This document shows positions 47,757 to 56,761 of a stretch of DNA of 64,000 bases, piece by piece (positions within the stretch are counted from its first letter, which is position 1; the number at the start of each line of letters is the position of its first letter). Source of the stretch: Luteimonas endophytica (GTDB lineage: Bacteria; Pseudomonadota; Gammaproteobacteria; Xanthomonadales; Xanthomonadaceae); NCBI RefSeq assembly GCF_029887875.1, contig NZ_JARXRM010000025.1:124001-188000 (forward strand), in the 5' to 3' direction. A program made the position numbers and the translations under genes. The notes under the pieces are model-generated. The model was not told the DNA's origin. It made no database searches and saw only the letters and a list, made by a program, of their open reading frames with translations.

Positions 47757-48125
47757 ATGTCGCCGAAGCAGCTGGTCCAGGAGTGGGTGGCGCGTTTCAA
47801 TCGCGCCGACATCGACGGCCTCGCCGCGCTCTACGCGGTGGCCGCGGTCAACCACCAGGTGGTGATGGAGCCGCTGCATGGGCGCGAGGCGATCCGGGCG
47901 ATGTTCGCGACCGAGTTCGGCCGCGCCCGCATGACCTGCATCATCGAGCAGGTCTTCGAGGACGGCGACTGGGCGATCCTGGAGTGGCGCGACCCCACCG
48001 GGCTGCGCGGCTGCGGGTTCTTCCGGGTCCAGGGCGGCCAGATCGTGTTCCAGCGCGGCTACTTCGACCAGCTCAGCTTCTTCCGGCTGCAGGGTCTGCC
48101 TGTGCCGGAGCGCTATCTGGAATGA
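47757..48125 (+). CDS. NTF2/SnoaL-like small protein
   Basis: A 122-residue cone-fold protein (LVQEWVARFNRADIDGLAALYAVAAVNHQVVMEPLHGREAI ... FFRVQGGQIVFQRGYFDQLSF) of the nuclear-transport-factor-2 superfamily. Members are isomerases, hydrolases or binding proteins. It is the first of at least three genes with 4-base stop/start overlaps, so it is part of a small operon with a thioesterase and a GST-like protein. Confidence 0.82.
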   Translation: MSPKQLVQEWVARFNRADIDGLAALYAVAAVNHQVVMEPLHGREAIRAMFATEFGRARMTCIIEQVFEDGDWAILEWRDPTGLRGCGFFRVQGGQIVFQRGYFDQLSFFRLQGLPVPERYLE

Positions 48126-48538
48126 ACCCGTCGCTGTTCGAGTTCGGCCGCCGGGTGCTGCGCGAGCAGCCGTTCAGCGTGCTGCTCGGCACCACCCTGG
48201 AGCTGTTCGAGCCGGGCAGGGCGGTGCTCGCGCTGCGCGTCCGCGACGAGCTGAGGCAGCAGCACGGATTCGTCCACGGCGGCGTGGTGGGCTACCTGGC
48301 GGACAACGCGTTGACCTATGCCGGGGGTTCGGTGCTCGGCGATTCGGTCACCTCCGAGTACAAGATCAACTATCTTCGCCCGGCGCTCGGCGAGCGCCTC
48401 CTCGCCCGCGCCGAGGTGCTCTCCTCCGGCAAGCGCCAGGCGGTGTGCCGCTGCGAGGTGTTCGCCGCCGGCGGCGGCGAGGAACGGCTGGTAGCGGTGG
48501 CGCAGGGCACGATCATCAAGGCGGAGCCGAAGACATGA
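48122..48538 (+). CDS. PaaI-type hotdog-fold thioesterase
   Basis: A 138-residue protein with the hotdog signature QQHGFVHGGVVGYLADNALTYAGGSVLGDSVTSEYKINYLRPA. The family hydrolyses aryl- or acyl-CoA thioesters. The ATG overlaps the previous stop (ATGA) and its own stop overlaps the next start. Confidence 0.87.
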   Translation: MNPSLFEFGRRVLREQPFSVLLGTTLELFEPGRAVLALRVRDELRQQHGFVHGGVVGYLADNALTYAGGSVLGDSVTSEYKINYLRPALGERLLARAEVLSSGKRQAVCRCEVFAAGGGEERLVAVAQGTIIKAEPKT

Positions 48539-49215
48539 GGCAGGCGTCGGCGCCTTCGGGGGATTCGGGCGCGTCGCCGCGCGCAACGGCGCCGGCCGGC
48601 GCGATCGGCATCGTCGGCCGATCCAGTTCGCACTTCACCCGGGTGACGCGGATCTTCGCCGCCGAACTGCGCGTCGAACACGACTTCGAGGTGGTCCCCG
48701 ACCTGACGGCCACCGACGCCGCGGCCTTCGGCGGCAACCCGGCCTTGCGCCTGCCGGTGCTGCGCACGCCGGACGGGCCCTGGTTCGGGGCGATCAATAT
48801 CTGTCGCGAGCTGTGGCGGCGCTCGGCGCAGCGCCCGGCCGTGGCCTGGCCCGAGGACCTGGACCGGCCGCTCGCGGCCAACGCCCAGGAACTGGTGCTG
48901 CAGGCGATGTCCACCGAGGTGGCGCTGATCATGGGCGGACTGGCGGGTGGCGGCCCGACCGCGCGGCAGACCAAGTTGCGCACCAGCCTGCTGGGCAGCC
49001 TGGCCTGGCTCGAGGCCAATGCCCCGCAAGCGCTGGCGCTGCAGCCGCCCGGCCGCGCGCTCGGCACGCTCGAGGTCACGCTGTACTGCCTGCTCGAGCA
49101 CCTCGAGTTTCGCGAGGTGCTGCCGCTGGCGCCGTATCCGCGCCTGCGCGGGCTGCGCGACGAGTTCGGTGCGCGGCCGTCGGCCGCGGCGACAGCATAT
49201 CGCTTCGACCGCTGA
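48535..49215 (+). CDS. Glutathione S-transferase-like protein
   Basis: A 226-residue protein resembling a GST: a thioredoxin-like N-terminal half (IGIVGRSSSHFTRVTRIFAAELRVEHDFEVVPDL ... NPALRLPVLRTPDG) and a helical C-terminal half (LLGSLAWLEANAP ... LGTLEVTLYCLLEHLEF). The catalytic Ser/Tyr position (SSSHFTR) is plausible. It is coupled to the thioesterase gene. Confidence 0.68.
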   Translation: MRQASAPSGDSGASPRATAPAGAIGIVGRSSSHFTRVTRIFAAELRVEHDFEVVPDLTATDAAAFGGNPALRLPVLRTPDGPWFGAINICRELWRRSAQRPAVAWPEDLDRPLAANAQELVLQAMSTEVALIMGGLAGGGPTARQTKLRTSLLGSLAWLEANAPQALALQPPGRALGTLEVTLYCLLEHLEFREVLPLAPYPRLRGLRDEFGARPSAAATAYRFDR

Positions 49216-49404
49216 TTCGACGGCGCAGCTGCCCTGGCGCCGGCTGGCCTGCATGGCCGCGGTCGATTCCATCCGACTTCCGCGGGCGCCAGAGCGCGCG
49301 GCATCACCGACCACTCACGATCCGCGCCGAATACTGCCGCCCACCACGGCCGCGGCGCCGGCACCCGGTTGCGCGCACGGCCCGGCACTCCCCCAGGAGG
49401 GACG

Positions 49405-50952
49405 ATGACCACCGGCAATGCGCGCACCCTTCCGGTCTGGGACCGGCTGCCTGCCTTCGAACGCCGGCTCGCGGGCGACATGCCTGCCGAGCAGGTTCCG
49501 GACGTGCTGGTGATCGGTGCCGGCGTGGCCGGGATGACCACGGCGCTGCGCCTGGCGCAGGAAGGCCGCGAGGTGGTGGTGATCGACCGCGAGGGCCCGG
49601 GCGCCGGCGAAACCCTGCGCAGCACCGCGCACCTGGCCTCGGCGCTCGACGACCGCTTCTACCACCTGGCGCGCTGGCACGGCGCCGACGGCGCGCGCCA
49701 GGCCGCCGCCAGCCACGCCGCGGCGATCGACTGGGTCGAGCGGTTCGCGGCCGAAAACGGCGGCTGTGGATTCCGGCGCGTGCCTGGATACCTGTTCCCG
49801 CACGACGGCAACGACAGCCGCCTCCGCCGCGAGCTCGAGGCCGCGCGCGATGCAGGACTGGCCGTGGAACTGCTCGATGACGGCGTGCCCGGGGTGCCGG
49901 CGATGCGCCCGGCGCTGCGTTTCTCCGGCCAGGCCCGCATCGACATCGACGCCTACCTGGGCGCGCTGGTCGCGGCCGCGCAGGCCGCCGGGGTGCGCTG
50001 CTTCCGCGCCGAGGCGGTCGAAGTGAAGGGTGGCCAGCGGCCGGTGGCGCATCTGGCCGAGGGGGTGGCCCTGCATGCCGGGGCGATCGTGCTCGCCACC
50101 AACGTTCCCTTCCACGAGGCGGTCGCGATCCACACCAAGCAGGCCGCCTACCGCAGCTACGTGGTCGCCGCGAGCCTGCCGGCCGAAGCGGTGCCCGATG
50201 CGCTGTTCTGGGACGACGGCGATCCGTACCACTATGTGCGCCTGGTGGATGCGCGCGACGGCGGCGCTCCGCTGCTGATCGTCGGCGGTGCGGACCACAA
50301 GACCGGTCAGAACGAGGATCCGACCGCCTACGTGCGGCTGCAGGAGTGGACGCGGCAGATGTTCCCCGCGGTCACCGGCTTCAGCCATGGCTGGTCCGGC
50401 CAGGTCATCGAGCCCAACGACGGCCTGGCCTTCATCGGCCGCGATCCGGGAGGCGAGGACAACGTCTACATCGCCACCGGCGATTCCGGCAACGGCATCA
50501 CCCACGGCACCCTCGCGGGGCTGCTGCTGACCGACCTGATCCTGGGGCGCGACAGTCCCTGGTCGGAACTCTACGACCCCAAGCGCAAGATGTTCCGCGG
50601 TGCCGGCGAATGGTTGCGCGAGAACGCGAACGTCGCCGCACAATATGCCGACTGGGTGGGCGCCGGGGACATCCACGCGCTCGACGAACTGGGACTTGGC
50701 GAAGGGGCGGTGATCCGCCACGGGATGCATCGGGTGGCGGTGTACCGCAACGGCGACGGCAAGCTGTGCAGCCATAGTGCGCGCTGCACCCACCTCGGCT
50801 GCGCGGTGCGCTGGAGCGCGGCGGAGAAGTCCTGGAACTGCCCCTGCCACGGTTCGCGCTTCGATGCGCAGAGCGGCGCGGTGCTCAACGGCCCGGCCAG
50901 CAGGCCGCTCGAGCCGTTCGACCCGGCCCGTCTGGATCCGGACCACCGGTGA
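49405..50952 (+). CDS. FAD-dependent oxidoreductase with C-terminal Rieske domain
   Basis: A 515-residue two-domain protein. Residues ~30-380 form a DAO-type FAD domain ([55 protein letters not shown]). Residues ~420-515 form a Rieske [2Fe-2S] domain with CTHLGC and CPCHGSRFD ligands. Such fusions are electron-transfer oxidoreductases of uncertain substrate. An AGGAGG ribosome-binding site precedes the ATG. The gene overlaps the next one by four bases. Confidence 0.9.
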   Translation: MTTGNARTLPVWDRLPAFERRLAGDMPAEQVPDVLVIGAGVAGMTTALRLAQEGREVVVIDREGPGAGETLRSTAHLASALDDRFYHLARWHGADGARQAAASHAAAIDWVERFAAENGGCGFRRVPGYLFPHDGNDSRLRRELEAARDAGLAVELLDDGVPGVPAMRPALRFSGQARIDIDAYLGALVAAAQAAGVRCFRAEAVEVKGGQRPVAHLAEGVALHAGAIVLATNVPFHEAVAIHTKQAAYRSYVVAASLPAEAVPDALFWDDGDPYHYVRLVDARDGGAPLLIVGGADHKTGQNEDPTAYVRLQEWTRQMFPAVTGFSHGWSGQVIEPNDGLAFIGRDPGGEDNVYIATGDSGNGITHGTLAGLLLTDLILGRDSPWSELYDPKRKMFRGAGEWLRENANVAAQYADWVGAGDIHALDELGLGEGAVIRHGMHRVAVYRNGDGKLCSHSARCTHLGCAVRWSAAEKSWNCPCHGSRFDAQSGAVLNGPASRPLEPFDPARLDPDHR

Positions 50953-51476
50953 CCCCGGGGATGCTCTGGCTGGCGTGGGCCGGGTACCTGGCATGGCTGC
51001 TGGCCGGCACCGCGGACTTCCTCTGCCATCGCGCCACCGACCTGCCGCACACCTCCGGTCTCGGCGAGTCGGCGATGCATCTGCTGCAGCTCGGCCTGAT
51101 CGGTACCGGGGTGTTCGCCCTGTTGCTGCTGGAGAGCGGCTGGGGCGTGTGGGCATTGCTGGGGCTGCTGGCGCTGGCGCATGCCGTCGTCGGCTACATC
51201 GACACCCGGCGCGCGTACGGGCGCCGCGAGATCCGGCCGCTAGAGCAGCACGTGCACAGCGTGCTCGACATGGCCCCGTGGATCGGGCTCGGACTGGTGA
51301 TCGCCGCCAGCTGGTCCTCCGCGGCCGAGCCGGGCTGGGCCCTGCGGCTGCGCCAGCCGCCGCTCAGCGCGGCGGTGTGGGCGCTGGCGCTGGTGCCGCC
51401 GGCGCTGTTGTGCGGGGTGCCTGCGCTGCTGGAACTGCGTGCCGCGCTCGCCGCCCGGCGCCGCGCACCAGTCTGA
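50949..51476 (+). CDS. Membrane protein coupled to the FAD/Rieske gene
   Basis: A 175-residue protein with four or five hydrophobic helices, starting with GTG that overlaps the oxidoreductase stop. Conserved-looking polar residues near the membrane ([26 protein letters not shown]) contain His residues that could bind heme or metal. This would suit an electron partner for the Rieske protein, but that is speculation. Confidence 0.7.
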   Translation: MTPGMLWLAWAGYLAWLLAGTADFLCHRATDLPHTSGLGESAMHLLQLGLIGTGVFALLLLESGWGVWALLGLLALAHAVVGYIDTRRAYGRREIRPLEQHVHSVLDMAPWIGLGLVIAASWSSAAEPGWALRLRQPPLSAAVWALALVPPALLCGVPALLELRAALAARRRAPV

Positions 51477-51903
51477 GCAGGTCCTGCCGGAATGCGCGGT
51501 TGCCGAGGCACAAACCGATCGCGAAGGCACCGTAGGTGGCGGCCATCCCGGCCGCGCTCAGGTGCCGCTCGAATCCCGGCGTCAGCCGCCTCGGCACCAC
51601 GTGGTAGTCCACCACGTAGGCCAGCGCGGCGGTCGCGGCGGCTCCGGCCGCAATCCGCGCCGCGTTGCCGCGGCGGCCGGCCGTCGCCTCGAAGCCGCAG
51701 GCCCAGAACACCGAGCTGGCGTGATGGATCGCGTATCCGGCGGCGGTGTGGCGCAGGCTGGGGGCATCGCGATAGCGTGCCGGCTCGCCCCAGATCCAGT
51801 GGCTGGTGGCGTTGCTGCCGCGCGCGGGCGCGCCGCCGTCGCGGCTGCACAGCCAGGACACGGTGAGCGTGGACAGGATGCTCGCCACCGACCCGGAGAC
51901 CAT
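51364..51903 (-). CDS. Hypothetical membrane-associated protein
   Basis: A 179-residue frame with two hydrophobic stretches (AARIAAGAAATAALAYVVDYHVV; AAGMAATYGAFAIGLCLGNRAF). The motif PGFERHLSAAGMAATYGAFAIGL appears constrained. Its last ~37 codons overlap the convergent gene at 50949-51476 by 113 bases, where the protein becomes Ala/Pro-rich and probably unconserved. The start at 51903 (MVSGSVASIL) leaves 42 bases to the divergent SDR gene. Confidence 0.6.
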   Translation of the reverse strand: MVSGSVASILSTLTVSWLCSRDGGAPARGSNATSHWIWGEPARYRDAPSLRHTAAGYAIHHASSVFWACGFEATAGRRGNAARIAAGAAATAALAYVVDYHVVPRRLTPGFERHLSAAGMAATYGAFAIGLCLGNRAFRQDLLRLVRGAGRRARHAVPAAQAPRTTAPAAPAPAPTPPR

Positions 51904-51945
51904 CGCGCGCGCCGGCAACCCCGAAGCGCGCAGCCAGGTGTGGCG

Positions 51946-53229
51946 ATGCGCATCCTGGTGACCGGCGCCACCGGCCTGATCGGTGCCGAACTGGTGGAGC
52001 GCCTGCTGCTGGCGGGTCATGCGGTGATCCCCGGTGCGAGAAGCCTGGAAGCGGTCCGCCGGCGCTGGCCGGCGCTGGAACCTCTGGAAATCGACTACGC
52101 CGCGCCGGACCCCGACACCTGGACCCGCGCGCTGCAGGGCGTCGATGCGGTGGTCAACGCGGTCGGCATCTTCCGGGAGCAGCATAGCCAGCACTTCGCC
52201 GCGCTCCATGTGAAGGGGCCGGCGGCGCTGTTCGCGGCCGCGGCAGCCGCGGGGGTCGGGCGCATCGTGCAGATCTCGGCGCTCGGCGCCGACCCGGCCG
52301 CCGCCACCGGGTACCTGGCGTCGAAGGGCCGCGCCGATGCCGCCCTGGCGGCGCTGCCGGTCGAGGCGGTCGTGGTGCGGCCCTCGCTGGTGTTCGCGCC
52401 TGCCGGCGCCAGCACCCGCTGGTTCGCGCGGCTGGCGGCGCTGCCGCTCACCCCGCTGCCTGGCGGCGGGCGGCAGCCCGTCCAGCCGCTGCACCTGGAC
52501 GACCTGGCCGCGCTGGTGCTGCGTGTGCTGGAGATGCCCTCGCCGCCGCCGGTGGTCGACGCGGTCGGCCCGCAGGCGCTGACCCTGCGCGACTACCTGT
52601 TGGAGTTCAAGCGCGGCCTGGGCCTTGCGCGCGGCTTCCTGCCGGTGCCCGCGGCGCTCGCGCGCCTCGGCGCCGCTCTGGCGGCGCGCCTGCCCGGCAG
52701 CCTGGTGACCCCGGATTCGCTGCAGATGCTGGAGGCCGGCAGCGTGGCCGACGCGGCGCCGGTCACGCGGCTGCTGGGGCGGCCGCCCAGGCCGCCAGCG
52801 CGGTTCTTCGACCCGGCCGCGCAGCTGCGGCTCGGCGCCGGCGCGAGGCTGCAGTGGCTGGTGCCGCTGCTGCGCTACGCGATGGCGGCGATGTGGATCG
52901 GTACCGCGCTGGTGTCCGCGTTCGTGTTTCCCGTCGCCGAGAGCCTGGCGCTGCTGGCGCGGACCGGTCTGACCGGCAGCGCGGCGCAGGCGGCGCTCCA
53001 TGGCGCGGCCGCACTCGATCTGCTGCTGGGGATCGCGCTGTTCGTCCCGCGCTGGCGGACCTGGGCCTACCGGGCGCAGATCGCGCTGGTCGCCGGCTAC
53101 ACCCTGATCATCAGCGTGTTCCTGCCCGAATACTGGGCGCACCCGTACGGGCCGGTGCTGAAGAATCTGCCGCTGCTGGCGGTGCTGGTCGCGCTGCACG
53201 AACTGGACCGCCCGCGATGGACTACCTGA
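51946..53229 (+). CDS. NAD-dependent epimerase/dehydratase fused to a DoxX-like membrane domain
   Basis: A 427-residue fusion. Residues 1-~290 form an atypical SDR domain (GATGLIGAELVERLL; VVNAVGIFREQ; ASKGRADAAL) related to complex-I assembly-type SDRs. Residues ~300-427 hold four membrane helices of the DoxX-like type (LLRYAMAAMWIGTALVSAFVFP ... FLPEYWAHPYGPVLKNLPLLAVL). It is followed by a DUF2269 membrane protein with overlapping reading frames, a pairing seen in other proteobacteria. The substrate is unknown. Confidence 0.87.
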   Translation: MRILVTGATGLIGAELVERLLLAGHAVIPGARSLEAVRRRWPALEPLEIDYAAPDPDTWTRALQGVDAVVNAVGIFREQHSQHFAALHVKGPAALFAAAAAAGVGRIVQISALGADPAAATGYLASKGRADAALAALPVEAVVVRPSLVFAPAGASTRWFARLAALPLTPLPGGGRQPVQPLHLDDLAALVLRVLEMPSPPPVVDAVGPQALTLRDYLLEFKRGLGLARGFLPVPAALARLGAALAARLPGSLVTPDSLQMLEAGSVADAAPVTRLLGRPPRPPARFFDPAAQLRLGAGARLQWLVPLLRYAMAAMWIGTALVSAFVFPVAESLALLARTGLTGSAAQAALHGAAALDLLLGIALFVPRWRTWAYRAQIALVAGYTLIISVFLPEYWAHPYGPVLKNLPLLAVLVALHELDRPRWTT

Positions 53230-53699
53230 TCGTCAAGTACCTGCACGTGCTGTCGTCGACGTTCCTGTTCGGCACCGGCGTCGGCACCGCGTTCTACCTG
53301 TTCTTCATCAGCCGCACGCGCGATGCCCGCGTGGTGGCGGTGGTGGCCCGCTACGTGGTGATCGCCGACTGGCTGTTCACCGCCACCACCATCGTGTTCC
53401 AGCCCCTGAGCGGGCTGTACCTGGCGCGGCGCATGGGCATCCCGCTCACCACGCCTTGGCTGTACTGGTCGATCGTGCTGTTCCTGATCGCCGCGCTGTG
53501 CTGGCTGCCGGTTGTGTGGCTGCAGATGCGGCTGCGCGATATCGCGGCCGAGGCCGCCGCGCGCGGGGTGCCGCTGCCGCGCCGCTACGACGCCACGCTC
53601 GGCATCTGGGCCGCGCTTGGCGTCCCGGCGCTGTTCTCCTTTCTGATCGTGTTCTGGCTGATGGTGGCCAGGCCGCCGCTGGCGTTCCTCGCAGGCTGA
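53217..53699 (+). CDS. DUF2269-family membrane protein
   Basis: A 160-residue protein with four helices, matching DUF2269 (KYLHVLSSTFLFGTGVGTAFYLFF ... FQPLSGLYLARRMGIPL). It overlaps the end of the SDR-DoxX gene by 13 bases, so the two are co-translated and likely work together in the membrane. Function unknown. Confidence 0.85.
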   Translation: MDYLIVKYLHVLSSTFLFGTGVGTAFYLFFISRTRDARVVAVVARYVVIADWLFTATTIVFQPLSGLYLARRMGIPLTTPWLYWSIVLFLIAALCWLPVVWLQMRLRDIAAEAAARGVPLPRRYDATLGIWAALGVPALFSFLIVFWLMVARPPLAFLAG

Positions 53700-53765
53700 C
53701 CGCCGACACGACACGGTGGTCGGGTACCGGCGCGGCCGTGTGCCGCGCCTCCCCGGGTCGCCGCA

Positions 53766-54830
53766 CTAGAGCCGAGGCGTTGCGCCCGAGTCCGGTTCGC
53801 ATCCGTCGCCGTCGCGGAACGGGTTTAGCGCCTGCAGCCAGCCGCGCTCGCAGGCGGCGTCCTCGGGCGCGTCAGGTCGTGGCGCCGGCCGCGGCGCCAG
53901 CGCAGCGGCGCGCTGCCGCTCGAACTCCGCGATCCGGGCGCGGATCCGCGGCAGCGCCGCCAGCGCGGCGCGTTCGCCCTGCAGGATCGCGGCGCTGCGC
54001 CGGGTGAAGTCGGCCGGGCCGATGTCGTTGACCTCGGGGCGGATCACCACGTCGGCGCGGGCCAGCTCCTCGGCGCCCAGGCGCTGGCCCATGATCGCGA
54101 TCGACTGGTTGACGATCCCGAGCATGTCCTGCGGCGCGCTGCCGGTGGCCTTGTTGGAGATGTCCACGGCGATCACCAGGTCGGCGCCGAGCTGGCGCGC
54201 GGCGTCCACCGGCACCGGGCTGACGATGCCGCCGTCGACATAGCTGTGGCCGCCGATCACCGCCGGTTCGAACACCCCGGGCACGCTGCTCGATGCGCGC
54301 ACCGCCTGGCCGGTGTTGCCGCGGGTGAACACCACCCGCGCGCCGCTGTCCAGGCGCGTGGCCACCGCCGCGAACGGCCGCTGCAGCCGCTCGATCGGGC
54401 GCGCGCCGAGCTGGGCGTTGACGTGATCCTGCAGCTTGCGGCCCTGGATCAGCCCGCCGGAGAACAGGCGCACGTCGCGGATGCTCGCCTCGTCCAGCGC
54501 CACCGCATGCTCCTGCAGCGCGAACGGATCCATGCCGCCGGCGTACAGCGCACCGACCACGCTGCCGGCGCTGGTGCCGGCCACCACCGCCGGCTCGATG
54601 CCATTGGCCTCGAGCATCTTGATCACGCCGATGTGGGCGAACCCCTTGGCGGCGCCGCCGCCCAGCGCCAGCCCGATCCGCGGCGGCGGTGGTGCGGGTG
54701 ACGGCACCGCGGGTGCTGCGGGGGCGGGTGGCGGGGTGGGACGGGCATCGCGGCCGCCGCAGGCGGCCAGCAGCGCGGCCAGCGCCAGCAGCCAGATCGG
54801 GCGCAGCAGGGGGCGGCGGGCGACGGACAT
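53766..54830 (-). CDS. Patatin-like phospholipase lipoprotein (RssA-like)
   Basis: A 354-residue predicted lipoprotein (lipobox LLAACG). The patatin domain has oxyanion loop GGGAAKGFAHIG, nucleophile GTSAGS and catalytic Asp in DGGIVSPVP. The domain is followed by a Pro/Ala-rich C-terminus. The family cleaves acyl chains from phospholipids. A membrane-anchored periplasmic location is inferred from the lipobox. Confidence 0.9.
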   Translation of the reverse strand: MSVARRPLLRPIWLLALAALLAACGGRDARPTPPPAPAAPAVPSPAPPPPRIGLALGGGAAKGFAHIGVIKMLEANGIEPAVVAGTSAGSVVGALYAGGMDPFALQEHAVALDEASIRDVRLFSGGLIQGRKLQDHVNAQLGARPIERLQRPFAAVATRLDSGARVVFTRGNTGQAVRASSSVPGVFEPAVIGGHSYVDGGIVSPVPVDAARQLGADLVIAVDISNKATGSAPQDMLGIVNQSIAIMGQRLGAEELARADVVIRPEVNDIGPADFTRRSAAILQGERAALAALPRIRARIAEFERQRAAALAPRPAPRPDAPEDAACERGWLQALNPFRDGDGCEPDSGATPRL

Positions 54831-54937
54831 CGACGACGGGCTCGGCGGAAGCGGCCGGCCAGCATAGCGGCCGCCACCTTGATCCCGGGCTGAACGATGG
54901 TGGGGCCGGGCCTGTGCGGGGCGGCCCGCACGCACCG

Positions 54938-54964
54938 CTGTGGGAGGCGACGGCTGTCGCGATG
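54938..54964 (+). repeat. REP-like palindromic element (degenerate)
   Basis: GTGGGAGGCGACGGCTGTCGCGA resembles the GTGGGAGCGAC...GTCGCGA palindromes scattered between genes in xanthomonads, with a one-base insertion. The 219-base gap 54831-55049 has no gene. Confidence 0.5.
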
Positions 54965-55049
54965 CCCGCGCCCGCCGGCAGACACGCCGCGACCGATCCC
55001 CGTCCCGCCGGTCCCGCGGCCGCCGCCGCGCCCCGGGTCGACGGCCGGC

Positions 55050-56759
55050 CTACTCCGGCGCCGCCGCGCCGCCGAAGCGTTCGCCGAAGAAGTCGCCCGC
55101 GTTCCAGCGCGGGCGCTCCGGGTCGTTGCCGACCACCGTGGCCAGGCCCGCGCTCAGCCGCGCCAGCCGCGCCGCGTCGTCGTACTGGATCGGCTGGCTG
55201 GCGTCGTCGCAGGGCTGGTGGTAGCAGTTGCGCAGGAAGTAGGCGAGGGCGAGCTTGGGGTCGCGCTCGCCGTCGGCCGAGGTGGTGCCGCCGTCGAGAT
55301 AGAGCGCGGGGATCCCGGCGCGCACGAAGGCGTAGTGGTCGCTGCGCACGAACACCACTTCCTCCGGGAACGCGTCCGGCGACAGTTCCACGCCCAGGTC
55401 GGCCGCCGCGGTCTCGACCGCCGCGCCCAGCGACGAATGCTCGCTGCCGATCGCCACCACGTCGGTGCTCGGCGCCATCAGCACCGGCATGTCGAGATTG
55501 ATGTTGGCCACCAGACCGGCCCGTGGGACCGTGGGGTGGGTCACGAACCACTGCGCGCCGAGCAGGCCCTGCTCCTCGCCGGTGAGGGCGACGAACAGCT
55601 GGCTGCGGCGCGGCGCGGATTCGGCGGCCACCAGGGTGCGCGCGGCCTCGAGCATGATCGACACGCCCAGCGCATTGTCCAGGGCGCCGTTGTTGATGGT
55701 GTCGCCCTCGGCATCGGCCGGTCCGAACCCGACATGGTCGAGGTGCGCGGTGTGCACCACGTGTTCGGCGGCGAGTTCAGGATCGCTGCCGGGCAGCCTG
55801 GCCACCACGTTGCGCGACTCGATCGCCTCGTGGCGGGTGCGGCCGGCCAGGTGCAGCACCCCGGGCAGTTCGAAGCCGCGCAGGGTGCCGGCGCGGGCCG
55901 CGTCGAACAGCTCGGCGGCGCTGCGCGCCTGGTCGGCGAAGATGAAGTCGGCGGCGGCCACGCCCACCGCCGCGATCGCCTGCAGCTGCGGGAACCCGTC
56001 GATCACGGCGCCGTCTTCGCGGCGCAGGCGCATCGCCGGCTTGTCCCAGCCGGCGCGCACCCGCGCCCAGGGCAGCCGCGCCTCGGATTGCGGGGTGGAA
56101 ACGAACACCACGCCGGCCGCGCCCCGCGCTGCCAGCGCGTGCAGCTTCTCGCGCTGCGCCGAGTGGTAGGCGCGCAGGTGCGGCGCGAACGTCTCCGGGG
56201 TGCCGGGCAGCACCACGGCGATGCGGCCGCGCAGCTCCAGGCCCTCGAAGTCGTCGTGGCCGACCTCGGGTGCGTGGATGGCGTGGCCGACGAAGACCGC
56301 CGGCGCCGCCAGCGCATGCGCCGGCGCGTTGAAGTTGGCCCATGGCAGGAAGTGCTCGCCGAAGCGCAGCTCGATGGTGCGGCCGCCGCGCTCCACCGCC
56401 AGCCGCGCGCCCTCCTGCTCCACCGTGGCCTTGAGCAGCGGCACGCGCTGGTAGTAGCCGCCGTCCTCGCCGGCCGGCGCCAGCCCCGCGTCGGCGAACC
56501 GCGCCGCCACGTAGGAGGCGGCCAGTTCGTAGCCGCGGCTGCCGGTCTCGCGGCCTTCCATGGCATCGTCCGCCAGCCGCCGCAGGTCGGCCTCGATGCG
56601 CTGCGCGGCGGGGTCGGACGACTGCGCCACCGCGTCGGCCATCGGCGCGCCGGCATCAGGGCCGGCGGGCGCCCCATCGGGCCGCGTGCAGCGCCACAGG
56701 GCGAGGCAGACCGCGGCCAGCGCGACCAGGGCGAGAACGATGCGCAGCGTTCGGGACAT
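55050..56759 (-). CDS. M28-family zinc aminopeptidase with PA domain
   Basis: A 569-residue secreted or membrane-anchored peptidase. It has an N-terminal helix (IVLALVALAAVCLALW) and a PA domain insert (~residues 140-270). The M28 catalytic core has HTAHLDHVGF, NNGALDNALGVS, ALTGEEQGLLG and SDHYAFVRAGIPALYL. Metal ligands His, Asp, Glu and His are all visible. The start at 56759 is only two bases from the preceding gene's stop, so it is co-transcribed with the beta-lactamase-like gene. Confidence 0.92.
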   Translation of the reverse strand: MSRTLRIVLALVALAAVCLALWRCTRPDGAPAGPDAGAPMADAVAQSSDPAAQRIEADLRRLADDAMEGRETGSRGYELAASYVAARFADAGLAPAGEDGGYYQRVPLLKATVEQEGARLAVERGGRTIELRFGEHFLPWANFNAPAHALAAPAVFVGHAIHAPEVGHDDFEGLELRGRIAVVLPGTPETFAPHLRAYHSAQREKLHALAARGAAGVVFVSTPQSEARLPWARVRAGWDKPAMRLRREDGAVIDGFPQLQAIAAVGVAAADFIFADQARSAAELFDAARAGTLRGFELPGVLHLAGRTRHEAIESRNVVARLPGSDPELAAEHVVHTAHLDHVGFGPADAEGDTINNGALDNALGVSIMLEAARTLVAAESAPRRSQLFVALTGEEQGLLGAQWFVTHPTVPRAGLVANINLDMPVLMAPSTDVVAIGSEHSSLGAAVETAAADLGVELSPDAFPEEVVFVRSDHYAFVRAGIPALYLDGGTTSADGERDPKLALAYFLRNCYHQPCDDASQPIQYDDAARLARLSAGLATVVGNDPERPRWNAGDFFGERFGGAAAPE

Positions 56760-56761
56760 GC

